Shown here: piece by piece, positions 45,733 through 52,089 of the stretch | How positions within the stretch are numbered: the first letter of the stretch is position 1 | Layout of the letters: the number at the start of each line of letters is the position of its first letter | Assembly: GCF_013387485.1 (NCBI RefSeq) | Contig: NZ_JABBXB010000002.1 | Location: 310,001-374,000, forward strand | DNA from: Stenotrophomonas sp. SAM-B | GTDB taxonomy: Bacteria > Pseudomonadota > Gammaproteobacteria > Xanthomonadales > Xanthomonadaceae | Direction of reading: 5' to 3' | Length of the DNA: 64,000 bases | Notes under the pieces: generated by a model | What the model saw: only the letters and a program-made list of their open reading frames with translations | What the model was told of the DNA's origin: nothing | Database searches by the model: none | Translations under genes and position numbers: made by a program

Positions 45733-46881
45733 TCAGGCCCTTACCCACCGCGCGCACAGCCCCACCAGCACCAGCGTCACCGCCACCGCACTGAAGGCGA
45801 ACACCAGACTGCTTGCCTGCGCAACGAAACCGATCAGCGCCGGGCCGGCCAACACGCCTGCATAGCCGAGCGTGGTGATCGCCGGGATGGCCAGGCTTTC
45901 CGGCATGACCTTCTGGTTGCCCGCCATCGAGAACAGCGCCGGGACGATGTTCGCGCAGCCGAGGCCGACCAACGCATACCCGCACAGGGCCAGCGGCATC
46001 CAGGTCGCAAATGTCGCCAGGGCGAAGCCCGACGCCGCCACCAGGCTGCCGATCAGGATCGAACGGTGGCGGCCGAGCCGGGCCACCACGCCGTCGCCGA
46101 CCAGCCGGGTCACGGTCATCGCGATGGCGAAGGCCAGATACCCCAGGCCGGCGCGAGAGGGGTCGACCTGCTGCACTTCATGCAGGAACACCGCGCTCCA
46201 GTCGAGCACCGAGCCCTCGGCCAGGAACGCCACGAAACACAGCACGCCGATCGCCAGCACCACCCCGTGCGGCACCGCGAACATCGGCGCATCGCTGGGG
46301 GCCTTGTCGGTCCGCCAGTACGGCAGCGAGATCGCCAGCAGCGCCGCCATCACCGCCGAGGCCAGCAGGCACACCAGCCACGGCGGCAGGTGGACCGCGA
46401 GCAGGCCGGTCATCGCGCCGGCACCGACCGCGCCGCCGATGCTGTAGAAGGCGTGGAAGCCGGACATCATCGGCCGGCCGCTGTCGCGCTCGACCATGAT
46501 CGCCTGCATGTTCATCACGCAATCGCAGGCGCCCACGCCGGCACCGAACACGAACAGCACCGCGCCCAAGGTCAGCGGCGAGGGCGCGATGGCCAGCAGG
46601 GGCAGGGTGGCGATCACCATCACCAGCGTGGCGATCATCACCGCACGGCAGCCGTGGCGTGCGGCGAGCATCCCGGCGATCGGCATCGCCAGCAGCGAAC
46701 CGGCGCCCAGGCACAGCAGCACCAGGCCCAGCGAGCCTTCATCCAGGCCCGTGCGGTTCTTGGCGAACGGCACCAGCGGCGCCCAGGCGGCGGTGGCGAA
46801 GCCGGGCAGGAAGAAGGCGGCGCGGGTGGCGTGCTGCTGGCCACGGGCGAGGAGGGAGGAAGAAGCAGAACGCGTCGACAT
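45733..46881 (-). CDS. MFS transporter, YbjJ-like
   Basis: A 382-residue 12-TM MFS protein of the FucP/YbjJ-like sugar or unknown-substrate group. The N-terminus reads RAAFFLPGFATAAWAPLVPFAKNRTGLDEGSLG, and there are GLFAFGAGVGACDCVMNMQAI-like segments (here FVFGAGVGACDCVMNMQAIMVE) and GYALVGLGCANIVPALFSMAG. It lies 12 bases downstream of a DeoR-type regulator gene on the same strand, suggesting one transcription unit. A sugar or sugar-phosphate-related transport role is inferred. Confidence 0.8.
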   Translation of the reverse strand: MSTRSASSSLLARGQQHATRAAFFLPGFATAAWAPLVPFAKNRTGLDEGSLGLVLLCLGAGSLLAMPIAGMLAARHGCRAVMIATLVMVIATLPLLAIAPSPLTLGAVLFVFGAGVGACDCVMNMQAIMVERDSGRPMMSGFHAFYSIGGAVGAGAMTGLLAVHLPPWLVCLLASAVMAALLAISLPYWRTDKAPSDAPMFAVPHGVVLAIGVLCFVAFLAEGSVLDWSAVFLHEVQQVDPSRAGLGYLAFAIAMTVTRLVGDGVVARLGRHRSILIGSLVAASGFALATFATWMPLALCGYALVGLGCANIVPALFSMAGNQKVMPESLAIPAITTLGYAGVLAGPALIGFVAQASSLVFAFSAVAVTLVLVGLCARWVRA

Positions 46882-46893
46882 GGATTCCGGACC

Positions 46894-47673
46894 TCAGTGG
46901 TGCGCGGCGTGCTGGAGGGCGACACCGCGGCGCTCGAACGCCGCGACCTGTGCCGCTGGCGCGTCCGCTTCCACGACCAGCAGGTCGATCTGATCGACAT
47001 CGCCGATCCGGTGCGAGGCCTGCGCGCCCAGCTTGTCGTTGGTGGCGACGACCACGCAGCGGCTGCTGGCGGCAATCAGGGCACGCTTGAGTGTCGCCTC
47101 CTCGCCATCCACGGCCCAGATGCCCGCCTCGGCATCGACCGCGCAGGTGCCGACAAAGCACACGTCCACGCGCAATGCACGGATCGCGTCCAGTGCCTGC
47201 GCGCCCACGGTCGCGCCGATGCGCGGGTCCATGCGGCCGCCGATCAGCGTGACCTCGATGCCCGGGCGGCTCATCAACGCCAGCGCGATATCCGGGGCGT
47301 TGGTCACCACGCGAATGCCCTGATGCTCGGGCAGGCAGTTGGCGATCGCTGTATTGGTCGAGCCGGCATCGAGGAAGACCAGCTCGCCGGGCAGCACCTG
47401 GGCGGCCGCGATCCGCGCCAGGGCGCGCTTGCGCTCGTGGTCCTTTTCGTGGCGCTCGGCCAGCGCCGGGAACGTCGGCGTCGCCGGCAGCGCACCGCCA
47501 TGCACCTTGCGGCACAGGCCCTGTGCGGCCAGCTCGCGCAGGTCGCGGCGGATCGAGTCTTCCGAGACCTGCAGTTCGATGGCGAGCTGCGCCGACATCA
47601 CGCGGCCGTGTTCGCGCAGCAGGCGCAGGATGGTCTGTTGGCGTTCGCCCGGTAGGGCGTCCTGGGTGGTCAT
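46894..47673 (-). CDS. DeoR/GlpR-family transcriptional regulator
   Basis: A 259-residue repressor-like protein. It has an N-terminal DeoR HTH (GERQQTILRLLREHGRVMSAQLAIELQVSEDSIRRDLREL) and a C-terminal sugar-phosphate sensor domain (ELVFLDAGSTNTAIANCLP, then TLIGGRMDPRIGATVG). The start at 47673 puts the HTH near the N-terminus; open frame extends 29 more codons. It leads the YbjJ-like MFS gene. Its upstream region has two 25-base direct repeats rich in TGTGC, likely operator sites. Effector is a phosphorylated sugar, unknown. Confidence 0.87.
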   Translation of the reverse strand: MTTQDALPGERQQTILRLLREHGRVMSAQLAIELQVSEDSIRRDLRELAAQGLCRKVHGGALPATPTFPALAERHEKDHERKRALARIAAAQVLPGELVFLDAGSTNTAIANCLPEHQGIRVVTNAPDIALALMSRPGIEVTLIGGRMDPRIGATVGAQALDAIRALRVDVCFVGTCAVDAEAGIWAVDGEEATLKRALIAASSRCVVVATNDKLGAQASHRIGDVDQIDLLVVEADAPAAQVAAFERRGVALQHAAHH

Positions 47674-47709
47674 GGGTAGCCTCGGGTCAGGGCGGAGGCA
47701 GCGCATCAG

Positions 47710-47818
47710 TCTGCATGAATGTGCAGCTATGTGCGTTGGAGTGCCTGTATGTGGTCCCAACTGTAGCAGAGGTCTTCACTTTTGGTGCGTTAATCTGCAC
47801 GAACGTGCCGAAATGTGC
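47710..47818. promoter_or_regulatory. Paired 25-base direct repeats, putative DeoR-type operators
   Basis: Copy 1 (47710-47734) and copy 2 (47794-47818) start TCTGCA, share GAA-GTGC and end ATGTGC, with 20 of 25 positions identical. They are 84 bases (about eight helical turns) apart. A weaker relative (TGCCTGTATGTG, about 47742-47753) lies between. They stand before the DeoR-family gene, fitting loop-type autoregulation. Confidence 0.5.
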
Positions 47819-47850
47819 CGGATCAGTCAGGCGACATCCGTGCTTCCCGC

Positions 47851-48759
47851 TCATGCCACCGGCAACAGCTCCGGCCGGATCACCGCCGCCGCCCAGTCCA
47901 TGAACGCGGCCACCCGGCGCGGCAGATGACGGCGCTGGGCATACAGCAGCGTGACCGGCATCGGCTCGGCCTTCACCCCGCTGAGAATCTCCACCAGCGT
48001 GCCCGCCGCCAAGGCCTGGCGGACGCCCAGTCGTGGCACCTGGATGATGCCCAGCCCGGCCAGCGCCGCGGCGGTGTATCCATCGCCGCTGTTGACCGTC
48101 ACCGCGCCCCCCATCGGCAGGCTGCGATAGACCTCACCGTCGGGGTACTCGAACCCGGGCGAGCGCTGGCCCAAAGTGCCGACGTAGTGGATCAGGGCGT
48201 GGCCGGCCAGATCGTCCAGCGTCGTGGGTGTACCGCGCGCGGCCAGATACGCCGGGCTGGCGCAGTTGATGATGGGCAGATGCCCGAGCGGGCGGGCGAC
48301 CAGCGTGTTGTTATCCAGCGGGCCGACCCGCAGCACGCAGTCGAAGCCTTCGCGGATCAGGTCAACGCGGCGGTCGGTACCGCTCAGCTCGATCTCCACC
48401 CCCGGATGCCGGGCCAGGAAGTCCGGCAGCTGCGGAATCACCAGTTGCCGGGCCAGCCCACTGGACATGTCCACGCGAAGGCGGCCCTTCAACTGGCTGG
48501 TATCGATCCGGAACATGCTCTGCAGATCGTCCATCTCGTGCAGCAGATCGTGCGCGCGCGCCTGGAACTGGGCGCCATCCGCGGTCAGCTGCACCCGGCG
48601 CGTGGTCCGGTGCAGCAGCTGCACGCCCACTTCCGCTTCCAGCCGTTGCACGGCGAGGGACACACTGGCCTTGGGCAGGCCGAGGCTGTCGGCCGCGCCG
48701 GTGAACGAGCCCAGTTCGGCGACCCGCAGGAAGCAGCGCAGTTGATCGAGGCGATCCAT
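47851..48759 (-). CDS. LysR-family transcriptional regulator (divergent to SDR)
   Basis: A 302-residue LTTR. The HTH (QLRCFLRVAELGSFTGAADSLGLPKASVSLAVQRLE) is at residues 5-40. The LHRTTRRVQLTADGAQF wing and an AphB/CrgA-like effector domain (LSGTDRRVDLIREGFDCVLRVG) follow. Start at 48759 fits the HTH position. It faces an SDR gene divergently and probably regulates it. Confidence 0.87.
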   Translation of the reverse strand: MDRLDQLRCFLRVAELGSFTGAADSLGLPKASVSLAVQRLEAEVGVQLLHRTTRRVQLTADGAQFQARAHDLLHEMDDLQSMFRIDTSQLKGRLRVDMSSGLARQLVIPQLPDFLARHPGVEIELSGTDRRVDLIREGFDCVLRVGPLDNNTLVARPLGHLPIINCASPAYLAARGTPTTLDDLAGHALIHYVGTLGQRSPGFEYPDGEVYRSLPMGGAVTVNSGDGYTAAALAGLGIIQVPRLGVRQALAAGTLVEILSGVKAEPMPVTLLYAQRRHLPRRVAAFMDWAAAVIRPELLPVA

Positions 48760-48788
48760 GGATTGTTCGCGAAGTATGGACAGTCCAA

Positions 48789-48802
48789 TCAGCATCTGCT
48801 GA
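48789..48802. promoter_or_regulatory. Palindrome between LysR and SDR genes
   Basis: TCAGCA-TC-TGCTGA is a perfect 6-bp inverted repeat 30 bases before the LysR start and 59 bases before the SDR start. It is the best candidate LTTR binding site in this 101-base divergent promoter. Confidence 0.4.
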
Positions 48803-48860
48803 TTTATGCCGGTCTGCAATGCCAATACGCTGGTCTTCCTTATCAAAGCAGGTGACTGAC

Positions 48861-49622
48861 ATGCGCAACGCACGCCGAATCGTTCTGATCACCGGCGGCA
48901 GCCGTGGCCTCGGCCGCAATGCCGCCCTCGCGCTGGCCGCCGATGGCGCGGACATCGTGCTCACCTACCGCAGCCAGGCCGAGGCCGCCCAGCAAGTTGT
49001 CACCCAGATCGAGGCGCTGGGGCGTCGCGCTGCGGCCGTTCCGCTGGACATGGCCGACAGCGACGGGTTTGCTGCCTTCGCCGGCCAGGTCCGCACCGTG
49101 CTGGACGGGTGGGGCGAGACCCACCTGCAGGGGCTGCTCAACAACGCCGGCGAAGGGCTGCACGCGATGATTGCCGACACCACGGTCGCGCAGTTCGACG
49201 CGCTGGTCGCCGTGCATCTGAAGGGCCCGTACTTCCTGACGCAGGCGTTGTTGCCGCTGCTCGCCGACGGCGGCCGCATCCTCAACGTCTCCAGCGGGCT
49301 GGCGCGCTTCTCGCTGCCGGGAAGCTCGGCCTACGCGATGATGAAGGGCGGCATCGAAGTGTTCACCCGCTACCTTGCGAAGGAGCTTGGCGCACGTGGC
49401 ATCAGCGCCAACACACTCGCGCCCGGCGCGATCGAAACCGACTTCGGTGGCGGCCGCGTGCGCGACGATGCGCATGTCAACGCGATGGTGTCTTCGGTCA
49501 CCGCGATGGGCCGGCCGGGCAAGCCCGATGACATCGGCCCGGTGGCGGTGGCGTTGTTGTCGCCGCAGACCGCATGGGTCAACGCGCAGCGGGTGGAGGC
49601 GTCGGGCGGCATGTTTGTCTGA
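48861..49622 (+). CDS. Short-chain dehydrogenase/reductase
   Basis: A 253-residue classical SDR. The cofactor motif is TGGSRGLGRN near residue 12, with NNAGEGLHA. The catalytic Ser lies in LNVSSGLARF, and Tyr-x-x-x-Lys reads YAMMK. The APGAIETDFGGG loop and terminal VEASGGMFV are also standard. Substrate unknown. It is divergent from a LysR gene that likely controls it, and is followed by two REP palindromes. Confidence 0.87.
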   Translation: MRNARRIVLITGGSRGLGRNAALALAADGADIVLTYRSQAEAAQQVVTQIEALGRRAAAVPLDMADSDGFAAFAGQVRTVLDGWGETHLQGLLNNAGEGLHAMIADTTVAQFDALVAVHLKGPYFLTQALLPLLADGGRILNVSSGLARFSLPGSSAYAMMKGGIEVFTRYLAKELGARGISANTLAPGAIETDFGGGRVRDDAHVNAMVSSVTAMGRPGKPDDIGPVAVALLSPQTAWVNAQRVEASGGMFV

Positions 49623-49672
49623 AGGTGTTGGGGCGGCGCTGCGACCGGCCGCGCCGACACCGCGCGTCCAAC

Positions 49673-49735
49673 GGTAGGTCACGACCGTCGGTCGTAGCGC
49701 CCTGAACGGTGGGTCACGACCGTTGGTCGTGACGC
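49673..49735 (+). repeat. Pair of REP/SMAG-like palindromes
   Basis: The first unit has a GTAG head (49674) and stem ACGACC-GTC-GGTCGT. The second (49713-49733) has GTCACGACC-GTT-GGTCGTGAC, a perfect 9-bp stem with a degenerate GTGG head. Tandem dimers of this type are common in Stenotrophomonas. Confidence 0.75.
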
Positions 49736-49748
49736 CCTCATACATGGC

Positions 49749-49766
49749 TGAGAATGATTCGCATCA
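49749..49766 (+). promoter_or_regulatory. Fur-like box overlapping promoter of the DUF3817 gene
   Basis: TGAGAATGATTCGCATCA matches the Fur consensus pattern (GAGAATGATT then CGCAT). A -10-like TATGAT is at 49782-49787, placing the Fur site over the -35 region. Iron-dependent repression of the downstream DUF3817 gene is predicted. Confidence 0.6.
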
Positions 49767-49820
49767 CTCGCCGTCACTGGCTATGATGCGGGTCCTTTCC
49801 GTTACGACCCCGAGCCCCTC

Positions 49821-50159
49821 TTGAAGCATGCGTCGCCAGTCAGCCCCATGGGCCGCGTATTCGCCACGGTCGCCTTCGTTGAAGCCTTGACCTGGGCCGG
49901 CCTGTTGATCGGCATGTACTTCAAGTACCAGGCGGCCGATCCGACGCCGGTCGGGGTCAAGATCTTCGGGCCCGTGCACGGCGTGGCCTTCATGGTCTAC
50001 GTCGTCGTCTCGGTGCTCGCCGCCCTCCGTCTGCGCTGGCCCTGGTGGGCGGCACTGCTGGCGCTGGCCGCGGCGGTACCGCCGCTGGTCACGCTGCCGC
50101 TGGAATGGTGGTTCAAGCGTCGTGGACTGCTGTCGGCGCCGATCGCACGCACGCGCTGA
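49821..50159 (+). CDS. DUF3817 membrane protein
   Basis: A 112-residue membrane protein with three TM segments (FATVAFVEALTWAGLLIGMYF, VHGVAFMVYVVVSVLAALRL, WWAALLALAAAVPPLVTLPLEWWF) and a charged tail. It matches DUF3817, a family of unknown function. The start is uncertain: TTG at 49821 or ATG at 49848 (MGRVFATVAF). The Fur-like site just upstream suggests induction under iron limitation. It converges on the nrd operon tail. Confidence 0.75.
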   Translation: MKHASPVSPMGRVFATVAFVEALTWAGLLIGMYFKYQAADPTPVGVKIFGPVHGVAFMVYVVVSVLAALRLRWPWWAALLALAAAVPPLVTLPLEWWFKRRGLLSAPIARTR

Positions 50160-50188
50160 AGCCCGCACCAGACGATCCCCTGCGCGCG

Positions 50189-50512
50189 TCACCCAGCGCC
50201 GAGCACGCCGAGAATCTGCTTCGGCGACTGGAATCCCGCCAGCCGCGCAGTTTCGTGACCGTCGCGGACCACCAGCAACGTGGGGGTCTGGCGCAGCCCG
50301 AGCTCGCGGAACAATCCCTCTCCAACCGTTTCGAGTCTCACCTTCAGCAGGGTCATGCCAGCGTCTTGAATCGCGCCGGCAACACTTGCCAGCGACATCT
50401 CCAGCATCCGGCATCCCGGGCAGTCGTCCTTGTGGAAGTCCACCAGCAGGGCGGGATGTTCGCGCAGGGCGGCGTGGTAATCCTCGGGGGTCTGGGCGTG
50501 CAGGGTCAGCAT
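50189..50512 (-). CDS. Thioredoxin-fold protein in the nrd operon
   Basis: A 107-residue thioredoxin-like protein with an active-site CPGC in LLVDFHKDDCPGCRMLE and cis-Pro TPTLLVV. CPGC differs from the CGPC of standard thioredoxin. It lies last in nrdA-nrdB-flavodoxin-trx and overlaps the flavodoxin gene by a few bases. It probably serves as the dithiol reductant for the RNR C-terminal cysteines, a role played by NrdH in class Ib operons. Confidence 0.85.
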   Translation of the reverse strand: MLTLHAQTPEDYHAALREHPALLVDFHKDDCPGCRMLEMSLASVAGAIQDAGMTLLKVRLETVGEGLFRELGLRQTPTLLVVRDGHETARLAGFQSPKQILGVLGAG

Positions 50513-50970
50513 GTCGTCGTGCTCATGGTAGGGGCCAACACGGTGTCGGTCCAGTGGTGGATGGCGTGGGTATCGTCGGCGCCGTGTGGCATCTGCTCGA
50601 TTTCGAGCACCGGACAGGTCGAGGTGAAGAACCGCGCCAGCCGATGCGCGGCGCCGCAGTAGTACTCCTCGCCCCATTGGGTCTCGCCGGTGCCGAACAC
50701 CGCCACCGGGAACGGCAGCGGCAACCCGAAGCGGTCACGCAACGCGGCGACGCAGTCCTTCATTTCCGCCGGCGTACGGCCGGCGTTGTCGGTCCAGGAA
50801 CCGAGCAGGCAGAGGGTGGGTGCCGCGTCCGCCAGTACGGCGGCCACGTCGCCGGCATCGACGTCGAGCCAGTCCACGTGATGCCCCAGCGCTTCGCAGC
50901 GTGCCCGGATCAGCGTTGCCACCTCCCGGGTGTTGCCGCTCAGCGAGGCGAACGCCAGCAGGATCTGCAT
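50506..50970 (-). CDS. Flavodoxin in the nrd operon (MioC/NrdI-like role possible)
   Basis: A 154-residue FMN flavodoxin. The phosphate loop is ASLSGNTREVATLI, and LCLLGSWTDNAGRTP and VFGTGETQWGEEYYCGAA form the FMN isoalloxazine loops. It is similar in size to MioC/YqcA. It starts 10 bases after the nrdB stop and overlaps the thioredoxin gene. In class Ib RNR operons the flavodoxin NrdI activates the Mn cofactor of the small subunit; whether this protein does so is inference. Confidence 0.85.
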   Translation of the reverse strand: MQILLAFASLSGNTREVATLIRARCEALGHHVDWLDVDAGDVAAVLADAAPTLCLLGSWTDNAGRTPAEMKDCVAALRDRFGLPLPFPVAVFGTGETQWGEEYYCGAAHRLARFFTSTCPVLEIEQMPHGADDTHAIHHWTDTVLAPTMSTTTC

Positions 50971-50980
50971 CTGCCCGACC

Positions 50981-52021
50981 TTACAGATCGTCGAACCCAT
51001 TGTCCGAATTGGTCTTCTTGTAGCTGGCGTTGCGCATCTCGAAGAAGTCGGTCTTGGTCTCGGTGAAGTTGTCGGCGTACGCCTTGATCCACGGCATCAC
51101 GTTGACGTTGGTCTCGCTGTACAGCTTCTCGATGCCGAGCATGCCGGCCATCTTGTTGGCGCGGTACTTCACGTAGCGGATCATCTCGTCCACGTCGATG
51201 CCGTCGATGCCATCGAGCACTTCACCGGTCCAGCGCGTCTCCAGCTGGATGGCGTGCTCGAAGGCTTCATGCACATACGCGGTCAGCTGCTCGCCCTGCA
51301 GGGCCGGGTTCTCGCCGATGATCGCGCGGATCAGTTCGCTGATGAACTTGGTGTGGGCCAGCTCGTCGCGGTTGATGAAGCTGATGATCTTGCCGGTACC
51401 GGTCATGCGGTTCTGGCGGACCAGGTTGTAGAAGAACGCGAACCCGGAATAGAAGTTGATGCCTTCCAGGATCGAGGACTGGATCAGCGCACGGATCAGC
51501 GTCTCGGCGGTCTTCTCGCGCATGAAGTCGTCGTAGGACTGCATGATCGGCGCGTTGCGGGCGAGGATGGTCGGGTGCGTGCGGGCGATCTCGAAGACGC
51601 GGTTCTGGTCGGCCAGGCCGGCGATCGAGGCCAGCACGTAGCTGTAGCTCTCGTTGTGGATCACCTCCTGCTGGCCGATGATCGCGGCGTTGGCGTGCGC
51701 GGCGGGATCGGTGATGTACTCGGCGACGTTGTAGATGAAGCGCGTCTGCGGCGAGTCCAGCGTGGCGAGCAGGCCGATGATGGAGTCGTAGGCGTTCTTC
51801 TCGCGGGCGTTGAGCTCACCGTACTGGCGCGCGTCGCCCTTCATGTCGACTTCGTCGGGAATCCAGAAGTTGGTCGAGAGCTCCTTGTACGCCCGGTAGA
51901 AGGACGGGTAGGGGATGTCGTTCCAGTTGAGGATGCCGCTGGTGCGGCCGTTGATGATGCCGGTGGAGCGGTTGGGGTGGCGCGGTTCGAGGATTTTGAT
52001 GCGTTCCAGGGGGATGGCCAT
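50981..52021 (-). CDS. nrdB: Class I ribonucleotide reductase beta (radical) subunit
   Basis: A 346-residue ferritin-like diiron/dimetal subunit. The metal ligands line up as D89, E119 and H122 (QEVIHNESY), E186 (LEGINFY), E220 and H223 (NRDELAH). Y126, four after H122, is the radical tyrosine. The C-terminal tail ends NSDNGFDDL, for docking to NrdA. It is separated from nrdA by 59 bases containing a REP palindrome. The presence of the radical Tyr rules out class Ic; whether the cofactor is Fe2, MnFe or Mn2 is not visible. Confidence 0.92.
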   Translation of the reverse strand: MAIPLERIKILEPRHPNRSTGIINGRTSGILNWNDIPYPSFYRAYKELSTNFWIPDEVDMKGDARQYGELNAREKNAYDSIIGLLATLDSPQTRFIYNVAEYITDPAAHANAAIIGQQEVIHNESYSYVLASIAGLADQNRVFEIARTHPTILARNAPIMQSYDDFMREKTAETLIRALIQSSILEGINFYSGFAFFYNLVRQNRMTGTGKIISFINRDELAHTKFISELIRAIIGENPALQGEQLTAYVHEAFEHAIQLETRWTGEVLDGIDGIDVDEMIRYVKYRANKMAGMLGIEKLYSETNVNVMPWIKAYADNFTETKTDFFEMRNASYKKTNSDNGFDDL

Positions 52022-52062
52022 GGGGTGTCCTTGGTTCTTTGCGGGCGATGCGGGGGTGCGGG

Positions 52063-52089
52063 GCTGACGACCAACGGTCGTCAGCTACC
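52063..52089 (-). repeat. REP/SMAG-like palindrome overlapping the nrdA stop
   Basis: GCTGACGACC-AAC-GGTCGTCAGC is a perfect 10-bp stem followed by TACC. In nrdA sense, GGTAGCTGA encodes the final Gly-Ser-stop of NrdA and opens the palindrome. The hairpin sits between nrdA and nrdB and may set their expression ratio. Confidence 0.75.

Noticed and set aside
50981..52021. NrdB as class Ic (Tyr-less) or class Ie (metal-free) subunit
   Set aside because: Y126 and all six metal ligands (D89, E119, H122, E186, E220, H223) are present.
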